Shown here in pieces: positions 49,261-60,318 of a DNA stretch of 64,000 nucleotides. Source of the stretch: Homalodisca vitripennis (Eukaryota > Arthropoda > Insecta > Hemiptera > Cicadellidae); the NCBI RefSeq assembly GCF_021130785.1, contig NC_060214.1:46685001-46749000 (forward strand), read 5' to 3'. The notes beneath the pieces are model-generated. The model did not search any database, was not told where the DNA came from, and worked only from the letters and a program-made list of their open reading frames with translations. Each line of letters starts with the position of its first letter. The stretch's first letter is position 1. A program made the translations under genes and the position numbers.

Positions 49261-50328
49261 TTGTGGAATAGGTTTATATTCAGTGATATAAATCGAGGTT
49301 TCTTTGATTATTATTACTAAAAGGCTACTTAAACTGGATGAATACGAAAATACATCTGGTGACACAAACTACTACAGTTTAATATATCTTTTTAAATTTT
49401 GAAGCCCTTTTAGCTGTACAAAATTTCCGAAAATCACAGTTATAGACAGGCCACTGGAATTACTATTTACATTCTAGGGATCAGCCGCTCTTGTCAATAT
49501 AAAGGATGCATATGATGTTTTATATTCGGCTGTAACATCTTGATTTTTAATTAGTTAATAACAAATTATAGGTTTCATATTTAAAATAATAAATTACTTA
49601 AAATATATTGTAAAAGCTAAACTTTGGTATTTGTTGCAGATAATTCGTTTAAATTTTGAACTTTTGGTTTGTGTCGAGTTTTAAGCTTGTATCAAACTTT
49701 AAATTTGTAACAAAATTACTATTAAAATATATCTTTTTGAGATTTCGTACGTAACCATGTCTAATAAAATGTATTACGATGTTATATGTGTGGATAATAG
49801 ATGCATTACAGGGAACTTGAGATGATAAAATTTCTAGTCTGTAAAGAATTTTACGGTTTATTATACTCTTATAAAAGGATAAAAATAATAAATTAATAAA
49901 TATTAATTTGAACAATACCGTCATCTAATTAATATAAATGAAATAGTTGTCTCAAATTACACAATAAATTTTTATATGTGTACTAAAATTGTAGTGAACA
50001 TTTTATAAAGTACCTTTCACATTTCTTTTCATTAACAGAAATGGAGCCTAACAAAAAGTATTGTTTTAATAATCATTATTGTGTATAACACCTTTTCTTA
50101 TGTAAGGTAACTGTTAAGGATGTATTTATTATTTAAAATATTTTCGTTTAGCAGAGCCCTAACTACAGTTAGTTATTTGTTTTTAATGACCAATTTCTAA
50201 CTTTTACATTTATTTTGGAAAATATACTCGTTTTATTATCTTCACAAATTGGGGGGTGACGTGTTTGTGCTCTTAGATCATACGTAGTGACGTCACTTGG
50301 ATTCATTCTCACTAGTCTGGACTTCATA
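49261..50328. other. AT-rich DNA with no recognised gene
   Basis: The frame 49649-49924 is AT-rich and without motif. A TGACGTCA palindrome occurs at 50289-50296, shortly before the next element. Confidence 0.5.
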
Positions 50329-50330
50329 TA

Positions 50331-50907
50331 CAGCGTGTATCAAAATGATTGACCTGATTTTAAAACCCAATATCTATTGCTAAAAATGTACTACAAAAAT
50401 AATATATTTATTGCAAAATACTCACAAAATATTAAAGTTTTAGGTTCATTTCCCAACAGGATGGAGCTTTGCCTCACTGGCACAACAATTTTCGGCAGCT
50501 TCTCAACAACACTCTGCCCCACCGCTGGATAGGGCGCACGGGACCTCGAGACAATGCCCTTCATTCTTGGCCTCCAAGATCACCAGACTTAACCCCATGC
50601 GACTTTTTCTTGTGGGGATATGTGAAGAAAAAGTGTTTGTTTCCCCTCTAACTCATGACATCGAAGAACTAAAGAACAGAATAACTGTTGCAATAAAGTC
50701 TGTGAACGCAGATACGTTGTGTAAGGTTTATGAGGAATTTAGCTATCGTCTGGATGTTGTTCGTGCTGCTGCTGGTGGCCATTTTTAATAACATACCTAA
50801 AACTTTAAGATTTTGTGAGTATTTTGCAATAAATATTATTTTTGTAGTACATTTTTTGCAATAGATATTGAGTTTTAAAATCAGGTCATTCATTTTGATA
50901 CACGCTG
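50331..50907 (+). mobile_element. Mariner-superfamily element, internally deleted
   Basis: A 577-bp element with long terminal inverted repeats (left 50331-50445, right 50795-50907), about 93% identical by eye. They begin CAGCGTGTATCAAAATGA and are flanked by TA (50329-50330, 50908-50909). Between them lies only the C-terminal third of a transposase, so this is a deletion derivative that could only move if a full-length relative supplies enzyme. Confidence 0.92.
50446..50788 (+). pseudogene. Mariner-superfamily transposase, C-terminal part
   Basis: The frame opens inside the left repeat and reads QQDGALPHWHNNFRQLL, with the second catalytic Asp. RWIGRTGPRDNALHSWPPRS and PDLTPCDFFLWGYVKKK follow, with the third acidic residue as Asp. 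A stop follows at about 50651, and a shifted frame (50567-50788) continues with DIEELKNRI and EFSYRLDVVRAA. Counting from the sequence, 46 residues separate the two aspartates, against 34 in classical mariners (DD34D). The first catalytic Asp and the DNA-binding domain are deleted. Confidence 0.85.
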
Positions 50908-50911
50908 TACT

Positions 50912-52714
50912 TTAGTAGCCATCACTTTATAGTTATTTCAACTTTCAGTGTAAGTCATTTGAAATATTTTTTAGGTTTATTGTCCTAGGGACCTTTTACA
51001 ATTGAAGAAGAGGAAAGATATCAACTCTCAAAATATAATTTTATACTTTTAATGTGACATGTTACATAGACAATGTCAGATATGATATTTTCTTTCAAAT
51101 CTACTCAGTGCTAACCCACACCCAAGACGATTTATAGTTTATTATTGTGTTATACTAATAATCTTGTTACACTGCATAACGTTGTAGGGTGATATTATAA
51201 GACTCATTCATAATTTCCGCCCACAGTGTAACTGTTTATGTTGTCGCAGCGATGACTGGATACTTTGGTTCCTTGCCAGTGCTGTTCCGTACTATTTGTC
51301 CGTAGGTGTAACACAAATTCAACGTTTCTTGTTATTATATCATTTATGGCAGGCATGTTTTACTTGGCTTTTTATCTTTTCAATCTTTATTTATGTGATT
51401 CTAATGCTAATTCATAGAACGCCCTAAACCAAGTCACAGACTTGTTCCTATTGCTTGTTATAGACTAGAATCCTAGTTCATAACAAATAGTCAATATTTA
51501 TTATTTTATTTTTCATTAGGAACAATAGTTTCACAAGTTATGGCCTCATCGACTTTGACAAAATTCCTCAGAGGAGTCTATTTATGAAATTTAGAGTAAA
51601 TCTACAACAGTTTATTTTCTAATACATAAAATGACATATTATAAATTGATTATATAAATTTATAACTTATTGCGGGTAGTAATGAGAAGGCTCTACGAAT
51701 ATATTCTTATTGATTAGTGCAGTTGAAAAATGAATAAATATTACTACATATATAAAATTATTCGATTAAGACTTTTTCAAAAAATAGTAAAAAAAATCAT
51801 AAGTAGTTACATGATTATAAATTAGTTGCAGATTTAAACAATTCTATACTTACTAATTAAAGTGAAAAACTGGATGGTTAATAGAGTATAGTATAAAAAA
51901 ACACAAAAAGAATTTTACAAATAAAATTTGTTTCTATAATACATCAATGTTAATATTGCAACAGTAACTATTCCATAAGCAGTAGCAGAGATTCTACCTT
52001 CAAAAAAACTGACAATGGTGTCAACAGGAAAACCCAAGATCCGTATTTTTGTATAACGTAAAATTGCCTTCAAGATTCATTTATCACTACGGGCTCTTTG
52101 CGTTGCGTTGGGTCGAGTTTTTACGTGTTACATGTATGATATACAAAATACTATATAAATGAGTCAGTACGGAAATGTGCTTGCGAATGCTTGAACCTGT
52201 ATCATGTAAATGTTGTGTTTATGCGATGAGAATCTATAGATGATCAAACAATTCGTGTCCATGCATCAATATTTGTGTGAATCGTGTAGGAAATATCATA
52301 GTTTCCCCAATAATTTCACTCGAGGTTCTTTTAGTAGAACTGCAACTTTAGTCCTTTATATAAATCATGAGAAGAGTTTTCATAGGTAGATAAACTAACT
52401 TCAGTAGCTAGCAGTAGTATAGGTAAAAATAAAAGCACCAGAGCAATGACAATGTTTAGTAGTCAAGTAATACATCCATCACTACCACATATGGAATTTA
52501 AATCTGAATTTAGCATTTAGGATACTAATGATTCCATAATCCTTTCTGGTTTATTTATATATAGTAATACCTTCGCTACAGACAAAAAGATAGATCGAAG
52601 GGGAATTTTGGTTAAATATTTCGTTGTGTCAAAGGTAAAACTTAATTATGTGTGTATATTATTTACTATTTGTAGTAAATAATTGTCCAAATTAAATTTT
52701 TTTTTTAATTGGCA
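50912..52714. other. AT-rich DNA with no recognised gene
   Basis: No supported frame and no repeats with partners. Confidence 0.5.
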
Positions 52715-52740
52715 CTATATTTCGGTAAAACCGTCTTCAG
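52715..52740 (-). ncRNA. Hammerhead-like hairpin, isolated
   Basis: The minus strand reads CTGAAGA, C, GG, loop TTTTA, CC, then GAAATATAG. Core and 3' flank match the motif at 44003-44037, with a shorter stem. Probably a solo PLE end. Confidence 0.45.
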
Positions 52741-52779
52741 GTGAATAAATTGTATAAAATATAAATAAACGTATATCTT

Positions 52780-52843
52780 ATATATATATATATATATAAT
52801 ACATATATATTATAGTATATATATAGTATATACATATATATAA
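52780..52843. repeat. (TA)-rich low-complexity tract
   Basis: Interrupted TA repeats directly precede the truncated first tRNA-like unit. Confidence 0.85.
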
Positions 52844-52901
52844 AATGGTAGCACATTCACCCGGCAAGTGAGAGATCCGGGTTCGACTCCCGGCGGAGCA
52901 A
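52844..52901 (+). pseudogene. tRNA-like sequence, unit 1, 5'-truncated
   Basis: Lacks the first 13 bases (acceptor 5' strand and D-stem start), replaced by TA repeats. The remainder is identical to units 2 and 3. Confidence 0.85.
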
Positions 52902-53082
52902 GTACTTTTTGCGATTCAATGTTTATTGAAATTAAATAAGGCTATTGCCATTTATACAATTTAACGTAAATAAAAGTCGTTTGACAGGTGTTTGGTCTTC
53001 CGATCATATGTTAGTTTGCTTATTTAAACACATATGTGACAGATACGGCCAAATACAAAATAATTGAATCGGAAAAAGTAAG

Positions 53083-53153
53083 CGCTCTGTGGTGTAATGG
53101 TAGCACATTCACCCGGCAAGTGAGAGATCCGGGTTCGACTCCCGGCGGAGCAA
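53083..53153 (+). tRNA. tRNA-like gene, unit 2 (anticodon position GGC)
   Basis: The 71-base sequence folds as a cloverleaf. Acceptor stem CGCTCTG/CGGAGCA has one C-A mismatch at the end and one G-T pair. D arm is GTGT/GCAC. Anticodon arm TTCAC/GTGAG has loop CCGGCAA. Variable loop is AGAT, T arm CCGGG/CCCGG, loop TTCGACT. A box (TGGTGTAATGG) and B box (GGTTCGACTCC) are good, and a TTTTT Pol III stop lies at 53157-53161. The loop has C instead of the near-universal U33, and GGC would read Ala but is almost never used in animal nuclear tRNAs. It could be a tRNA-derived SINE head or a variant tRNA rather than a decoding tRNA. Confidence 0.6.
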
Positions 53154-53334
53154 GTACTTTTTGCGATTCAATGTTTATTGAAATTAAATAAGGCTATTGC
53201 CATTTATACAATTTAACGTAAATAAAAGTCGTTTGACAGGTGTTTGGTCTTCCGATCATATGTTAGTTTGCTTATTTAAACACATATGTGACAGATACGG
53301 CCAAATACAAAATAATTGAATCGGAAAAAGTAAG

Positions 53335-53405
53335 CGCTCTGTGGTGTAATGGTAGCACATTCACCCGGCAAGTGAGAGATCCGGGTTCGACTCCCGGCGG
53401 AGCAA
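53335..53405 (+). tRNA. tRNA-like gene, unit 3 (anticodon position GGC)
   Basis: Identical to unit 2, with the same Pol III terminator at 53409-53413. The downstream region enters an (AT)n tract at about 53437. Confidence 0.6.
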
Positions 53406-53432
53406 GTACTTTTTGCGATTCAATGTTTATTG

Positions 53433-53436
<4 letters not shown>

Positions 53437-53480
<44 letters not shown>
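53437..53480. repeat. (AT)n microsatellite
   Basis: A pure TA run at the end of the third unit. A (TA)n tail in this position is common for tRNA-derived SINEs. Confidence 0.95.
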
Positions 53481-53482
<2 letters not shown>

Positions 53483-55422
53483 TAATATTTTATTGCTAAA
53501 TAATGTAACGAGATATCACCCTGATTTATACGGTTTCCTAACTATGATCCGAATCCAATTGAGGGACAAGTACCTTTAACAAACTCTATATTGTTCATAA
53601 ACAAATAAACCGATAAAGGTTACTGAATGACTCCTTAATACATAACCAAAGTTCTACCTGATCAAGTTAATTTCGTTATATGTCTAACTATGTCAAATAT
53701 AAAAATATGAAATACTTGTGGAAATGTTGTGTTTAAAAGTGGTCTAATACAAGGATTTTAGATTGTACCGTTTCCATTATGGCTATTCGTAACACCAATT
53801 TATAATGTGCTTTCTAACACTGAATTTATACAAGGTAAGATTTTGCCAAAACAACATGTTTTCCGTATCATACTTCGCTAAAGTTATGGAAAATTTCAAT
53901 TAATATCTAATTAAATTTAATTTCTTTCTGTAGGCAGTAAAGTGTCACATAAAAATAAACAAAATACAACTCTACATTTTTCCTGTGGAGAGAACATTAA
54001 TAAAATAATGCCTGCCGTTGACGCTCAGCCAAATTCTATGTAAGGACATGAAATATCACAGATATTATTCTTATATTTGTAGAAATGAGGATGGTATATT
54101 TGGAGAAAGTCTGCAGATGACAAATATATCTATATTTCTCACGTGCAGATTTTCATGTACATAGGACAGTTCATGCTTTAGATATTGTCCGAAAGACAAA
54201 CAGACTAACATTTTCTAGTCCATTGAGTGATTATTCCTGTATAAACGAATTAGGTTTGTAGGCAACTAAATGGCTTTTACAAAGCGTAAATTTTAAAATA
54301 ATTTCAGACTCAAAGACACCGATGAAATGTAAAAAAATAAGAAATAAAAGTAGACTCGTAAGAAAAAATAACCCAATTTTAATACTTTGAAATATTAAGC
54401 AAATATGAATAGATTGATTGTATTTATTGAATGTAAATCTGGGCTTGTGGAGAGTAAATATAAGAGGAACACCCTGTGATTATCGGTAATTACTTCTTCT
54501 CCTTTACATTGTACAGTACTGCTATGTTGTGCTCACGTTACTGCCCCGGTCAGGTTGGTCACGATCAAAATATTCTTAAAGTAAATATTAGCGTGGCAGA
54601 ATAAACAGCAAACATTATAGAGAGAATGGGTTATAACTACCCATTCTCTCTATAATTTACTTTTATCACAAAGCATCAACACAAGTTTTCTACCAGAAAT
54701 ATATAAAATTTAAAATGTGTTTCAACAGGATCATCTGTAAGAAAACTTGATAAGTGAATTGAAGAGGGAGGAGTCAGACACCTCGATAGGAGATCGGGCT
54801 ATCAAAACACAGCACGAGGGAGAAGCCCAAATGAAAATGCCCGTTCGTGGAGCGGGAATCTCAGAGCCTATATGCTGCAATATGAACTGAGAGGTTACTA
54901 AGACATTGCTAGCTCAAAAAAGTGTCAAAACATTTTTCAAATTAAAACATACCCGCTATTTTCACTGCAGTTATCTGTAATAAATTCCATTAGTTTTATA
55001 CATACTGTTTTTAATTTATTGATTTAAAAATTGTTTTATAAAAATCTTTAAATGTACAGTGACATATTAATAAACTTTATTCGAAACTTAGCCACAAGTC
55101 GGTTTTGATCATTTGTATCAACTTTATTGTGGTATTAATTTGTAGGGAATTTATAATTAGTTTGGACGAACTGTGTTGTTCATTATTGTTGTGAATAATT
55201 CATTACATTCTATTTAAAATAAGTCATTATATTACCAACTTTCTACAGAAAAAAACTATTAAAAATTTCTTATTTTAAATTACTCCCTGAATGTAGCAGA
55301 AGCGATAACATATGTTTTAACGACACAAAGCTATAATCTGCAAGGAGTTACATTGAATATGGTATGGTGGTGCAGAATTCTAAGGATTTGATCAAAACAT
55401 CCAACGCACCCAAAGTACGAAT
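53481..55422. other. AT-rich DNA, no gene recognised (apart from hairpin)
   Basis: A slightly GC-richer patch at 54760-54890 has no coherent frame. ACACCCTG near 54469 resembles a mariner end without a partner. Confidence 0.5.
54614..54656. repeat. 17-bp perfect hairpin
   Basis: ATTATAGAGAGAATGGG at 54614-54630 is exactly complementary to 54640-54656, with a 9-base loop TTATAACTA. No element is attached. Confidence 0.9.
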
Positions 55423-55680
55423 ATGATCAAAGTTCCCACAGTAATAGTGGAGCTTGAAAATGTTGTGAGCCGCAGGCAACCCGCTTACAGGCGTGTGCTT
55501 TACATCGACTGTTTCTACACATACAATACAAGTACAATACTGGAGGCTTTGTCGCGCTGGGCCTTTCAAAGAGAACCCCGAATCCAGAATACCTCAGACC
55601 GGGTAAACATCAATTTTAGTTTTAAACCTATCATTGAGCAATTATTAAAATATGATAGTACTAAATACTATGTTGGATGA
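55423..55680 (+). pseudogene. Possible piggyBac-type transposase fragment
   Basis: The 85-codon frame reads TVIVELENVVSRRQPAYR and VLYIDCFYTYNTSTILEALS. This resembles the stretch of piggyBac transposases around the second catalytic Asp (family pattern YxDNFFTSxxLLxxL). The Asp is kept (YIDCF) but the following Asn is Cys. It is distinct from and on the opposite strand to the element at 56296-59062. The match is by eye and weak, so an unknown host exon is the alternative. Confidence 0.35.
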
Positions 55681-56295
55681 ACGTTAGCTAAGCTTACGAT
55701 TATCATTTTCTGTTTGTATATCCATAAGACTAATATTCACAATGTGGATGTATATGATATCTAATTAAAAAAAAATATTATTTCAAAATGATTATATTTT
55801 AAAAAATTTGTGTTTTCTATTTTAAAATGTGTATAGATGAGATCAGTATTAGGTAAAGAGCTATATGACCCTTATATGAATTTAAGCCATTTAGATGATC
55901 AAATAATATTGGACATATTAAAGGATTGCAATGAAAAATGCTTTCAAACATTCGTCTACTTTAAAAAGCAATAATGTATAGATCGCTCAGTAGTTAAAAT
56001 TTATATAATATAAATACGTGTTATACTTTCTTCAATAAAGTAATAAGTTTAAGTATTTAAAACTATTGAAATGTAGTTGTTACGTGTTTTAAAACACTGA
56101 TCATAGTTGAAAGTAGGAACAAATCTTATAATAAAGGTCTAAACATTTGTGTTTACATGGTTATATTTGTGAAAGAATTGAAGTGGTTGGTATAGTAAAA
56201 TATCTAGGCTTATTATTCTATATAAAATTAAAATGGGTGTGTTATGTAAGGGGGCTTGTTGGAAAATTAAGACAAATTAATTATTATTCCTTTTA
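55681..56295. other. No gene recognised
   Basis: AT-rich DNA between the two piggyBac-like sequences. Confidence 0.5.
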
Positions 56296-56628
56296 TTAAC
56301 TGGTATGGTGAAAAAAGTAACACTCCCGGTATGGTGGGGTCACCACTGATCCCAATTTAAATAAATTAAAATAAAAAGACAGTTGCAATATATTGTGTTT
56401 ATTATTACATCATTCGATCTTTAACACAATAAATGCCATGTTAAACACGTCAACTTTTATAAATTTTACTTTAAAGTAGCACATAAAATTAAAATAATGA
56501 AAATACGTGAAAATGTTTACGTAAAAAACACATTTAATTAAATCTCAATAATTTTACAATAAAAATAGTAAAATTGTTTCCTACATAATTTTTAACTGCC
56601 TATAAATGTGGAAAAAAACATCTTTGAG

Positions 56629-56630
<2 letters not shown>

Positions 56631-56686
<56 letters not shown>
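56631..56686. repeat. (AT)n microsatellite
   Basis: A TA run inside the piggyBac 3' untranslated region. Confidence 0.95.
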
Positions 56687-56687
<1 letters not shown>

Positions 56688-56737
56688 CTAACACGTGCTA
56701 ACTTTCATAAAAATATTACGAGACATTTAGTTTAAAA

Positions 56738-58737
56738 TTACTTGTAGTTGTCTCTGCCGTTGTGGCACACGTAAACAGTGTGGCAGATGTGAACAATGCT
56801 GTGGGCCTTGCAGACAGCTCGTAAGAATTTTGCGCATTCAGTTGGGTGTTTCTGGTCTCTATGTCTCGGAAAAATGCTACATCGGCGCCTCTTTCGTTGT
56901 GGTTGATTCTGTGCGGGAGATCTTGGGCGTTCTTGTTGCTGAAGCGTAACAGGTCTGGGCCGTTCTCCTTGGGCAAGTTATGCTTCAGCTAGTCTCTGGA
57001 CTGTCATTTGTAATTCACGTGGTAATGTCTTAAGCTGAGACCTCCGTTGAAGATGTGGCTGAACAAGGTCAAGTACTAGAATCTTTAAAAAGTTTCTGCG
57101 ATCCACGGTAATTTGTAAGTCGACTGAGTATAGAATGACATTTACCCCACCTAAATCCAAGAGACCAAACCATACTACTTGGGGCCAGCGCCGACTTCTT
57201 CTTCCTACAGAATAAATAGCACATTTCTGATCCAAGCAGTCGACACCTCCTTTCGTTAACTTGTAAAACTCGATAATTTCTGGCTTTTTTCATTTTCTAT
57301 GTTGATTTTCTTATCATTATGCATAGTTGAATGCAGTGTAACGCGTCTGTTTTTTTCGGTACATAGGAAACCAAAGTCGTGTCCCTAGTAAAGCCAAACA
57401 CAGATGATTGAACGGGTCGGTCTTTGTCAGGTTTAAAAGCAACCAGTATATCCCTTTTATTTTGTCGAATCGTTCCAACGTATGTTAGTTGTCTTTCCCT
57501 TTAGTTATCGACAAGTTCAATGGAAGTAAAATAATTGTCAGCAGTCACGTCCCTTTTTGAATTAGTAACTGGTTCAACAAGGCTCAAAACAGTAGCAGTA
57601 GGAATGAGCAATTTTTCTGGATTCTCAACGCTGTTTTCCCCTACATATACGGAAGCATTCAAAAGATAATGCGTTCTTGAATCACACAAACAAAAAACTT
57701 TCAAGCCATACTAGGCGGACTTGCTCTTCTTTTAAACTTTGAAGTGACATTTTCCACGAAAAGGAATGAGCATCTCATCCACGGTGAGATATTCACCACA
57801 TTAGTAGTTTTTTTTACAGTTTTGTATAAAACTATTGAAAACTTCAGAAATGTATGACAGCCTGTCATTTGTTTGTCTTACATTTCTGGTGCTCCTATCA
57901 TCAAAGCGAACAGCTAAAAAAAAGAATCTTTTCAATGACATGACGCATCGAAAAATATGACGCCCTGGTACATCTGTTGCAAATAAGGACTCAATATCCT
58001 CATGATTTGACTTGAAAACTCCACTAAGGTACAGAATACCTATGAATGCCTCAAATTCTGTTTTGTCCATATGTTTGGTAAATTGGCAATTCAATGCATT
58101 ATCTCCATACTTTGTCGATATATTTATAATTCTCTCGTTTGGTGTAATATGACTAAATATACTCTCAGTAATGTTATCATCAAAGAGTGATTTCCAAGCA
58201 GCTAGAGGACTTTTAGGCTTAGTAATCTTAGCATTGCCTTTTAGTCCCGGTAATTTTGTAATAATATTGTCAGAACGCGTTCTACTTTGAGCTGGTGGTG
58301 TTTTTGCCCAGTTCATTCTGTGTTTTCTATAGAAGTAATTAGTATTGTCGGTAGGCTGCATACTGTTTACAGCAGGTCTACGTCCATGTACTTGACCTTG
58401 CTCAATCCTGACACAAATTACCCTTTCACTAGCAACTTCAGAATCAGTTGATTCCACTTCATCATCGTATCTTTGAGAAGATCTAGGATCATAATCAGGA
58501 TCTAGGTCTGAATCGTCCTCAAAATCAATATTTACAAAATCTGAATGTCTCTCACCTTAATTCCAGTAAATTCCAGTTCATCTGGCTGCAATTCATTTTC
58601 AGCAATGTCTTCTACACTATCACTTGTATGGTCGTCAAGAATAGTCGGAGCATTGGAATAAACAGAAATATATTGTCATCATCATCTAGAAGTCTGTTAA
58701 TTTCGGTACTGTCATTTAACAGGTTTTCATCTTCCAT
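56738..58737 (-). pseudogene. piggyBac transposase, broken
   Basis: The likely start is the ATG at 58735-58737 (MEDENLLNDSTEINRLLDDDD), an acidic N-terminus usual in the family. The 218-residue frame 57801-58457 follows with the core opening (NISTKYGDNALNCQFTKHMD, then FEAFIGILYLSGV). VFCLCDSRTHYLLN (about 57665-57700) has the first catalytic Asp, DVTADNYFTSIEL (about 57510-57545) the second, and WPQVVWFGLLDLGGVN (about 57140-57190) the third. A cysteine- and histidine-rich C-terminus ends at 56738. It is split by frameshifts near 58560, 57750, 57480, 57240 and 56977. All three catalytic Asp remain, which suggests fairly recent loss, or sequence errors. Confidence 0.88.
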
Positions 58738-58853
58738 AATGATATATATATATATATATTAGTCACAGACACTAAGAAGTTACAAATAATTCACTTCACC
58801 ACGTACAAGTACTATTATAAAACTACATTCACAGATTAAGAAAGTTACACAAC

Positions 58854-58870
58854 TGGTATGGTGGGGTATG
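58854..58870 (+). repeat. piggyBac internal subterminal repeat
   Basis: ACTGGTATGGTGGGGT repeats the terminal motif about 190 bp inside the right end, in opposite orientation to that end. It is a possible transposase-binding site. Confidence 0.7.
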
Positions 58871-59264
58871 TCTTGACCCCAGACGCTCACAGCAGGGATG
58901 TGTAAAGACCGGTTCTGTGAACAATACTGCCTTTGCGTAGGAGGGGGTAGGGTAAGAGAATACACAAAGTGTCGAGTCATTCAGGTGGCGCTTCCGCGTT
59001 TTAAAATAGAACTAAAACTGCCTGGGGTCACTGTAGACCCCACCATACCAGTTGAGGGTTAAATGAGGAAATTCCTCACGTCACTAAATAAATAAAATTG
59101 AATCTGTCTTGGTTTGAAGATACACTGAGGTATAGGATTATTCACTATTCTGTAACATATGATAGTATTTTTAAAACCTTTGGTTCAATTACAAAGATTT
59201 GCGGTAGATAATGTATACAACTTACAGAATTATGATAGGGTAACTCATATTTTACATCTGAATT

Positions 59265-59286
59265 TATATATATATATATATATATT
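59265..59286. repeat. Short (AT)n tract
   Basis: A run of about ten TA units shortly before the (GT)n array. Confidence 0.85.
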
Positions 59287-59312
59287 TATAGACCTTTTCT
59301 GCATGTGCGTAT

Positions 59313-59534
<222 letters not shown>

Positions 59535-60152
59535 CAGTTATTTATTTATTTGTTTGTTTTGATTCCTCAAACCATAGCGGACTCTAAGCTGTTTCATAAT
59601 ATGAATAAATCTATTTGTTGCTTATTGTGTTATGTTTTATAATAGTATTGTTGTTATATATTTAATTTATTTGTTAGTTGTTGAGTATTTATTATTGTTT
59701 GTTAATATAATTATGTGATTTGTAGCTCCTATATTATTAAAGCTTTATAAAAACTTTAAAGTCTATATGTCAGTTCGTTTACGCGATATCGTATTAACAG
59801 GGAACCGGATAGACACAATGGCAGGTAGAGACAGACGGACAGACACACACACTGGCAGATTTACAAACTGACAGACATACAAAAAGACATATTGACATTT
59901 TACCGGCCTCTCGATTGACGCTTACACAATTAACACTAAATCTAATTAATAGCCTATGATTATAGAAAATAACACAATACAATGCTTTTATATGGTTTTA
60001 TCATTCACATATAGAAAAAATAGAAGACGCTACTGGCGATACTATACAGTAGCCTAAATAATAAAATGTGCATAGTTGCCCACTTGTTTAATAGCGATAG
60101 TACCACAGCGATGTGTTACTATCATCGTAGCTTAGTAACTAGATTAAGTCAC

Positions 60153-60162
60153 TATGACGTCA
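60153..60162 (+). promoter_or_regulatory. CRE-like palindrome
   Basis: TGACGTCA occurs in a slightly GC-richer patch about 90 bp before the small frame at 60247. No TATA box is obvious. Confidence 0.25.
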
Positions 60163-60246
60163 TTATGAACGTATTACTGTAGGACGTGAACAACAAACAC
60201 TCTGTATTTGATGAATCATTGATAATACGTTTCGGATGGAGTCATA

Positions 60247-60318
60247 ATGGCAATTTCCGCTGGCGATATGGCCGGAATGGCCGTGTTTGTGATGTTTCAA
60301 TTGGTGTTGAATAATTAA
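60247..60318 (+). CDS. Small open frame, function unknown
   Basis: An ATG in context TCATAATGG opens a 23-residue frame ending at TAA. It is more GC-rich than its surroundings, and the peptide is rich in Met, Ala, Gly and Val with a hydrophobic C-terminal half (MAVFVMFQLVL). It could be a chance frame, a small peptide or the first exon of an unseen gene. No splice donor is evident and no homologue is recognised. Confidence 0.15.
   Translation: MAISAGDMAGMAVFVMFQLVLNN

Larger units (their letters stand above)
52844..53436 (+). repeat. Tandem array of 252-bp units with tRNA-like genes
   Basis: Three tRNA-like sequences are spaced exactly 252 bp apart (for example AATGGTA at 52844, 53096 and 53348). 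The 180-bp spacers are identical by eye. The first unit is cut at its 5' side by a TA tract. The third diverges 33 bp after its tRNA into (AT)n. Complete identity indicates a very recent tandem duplication or ongoing homogenisation. Confidence 0.92.
56296..59062 (-). mobile_element. piggyBac-superfamily transposon
   Basis: TTAA stands at both limits (56296-56299 and 59059-59062), the target duplicated by piggyBac elements. The right end, read inwards, is CCCTCAACTGGTATGGTGGG. The left end has CTGGTATGGTG directly after TTAA, so it appears to have lost about six terminal bases. CGGTATGGTGGGGT recurs at 56327, and ACTGGTATGGTGGGG at 58854, as subterminal repeats. The minus strand encodes a broken transposase. 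An (AT)n tract lies at 56631-56686. Confidence 0.85.

Noticed and set aside
53288..53485. 65-codon frame over the tRNA-like unit
   Set aside because: It spans the tRNA-like gene and the (AT)n tract; not a protein gene.
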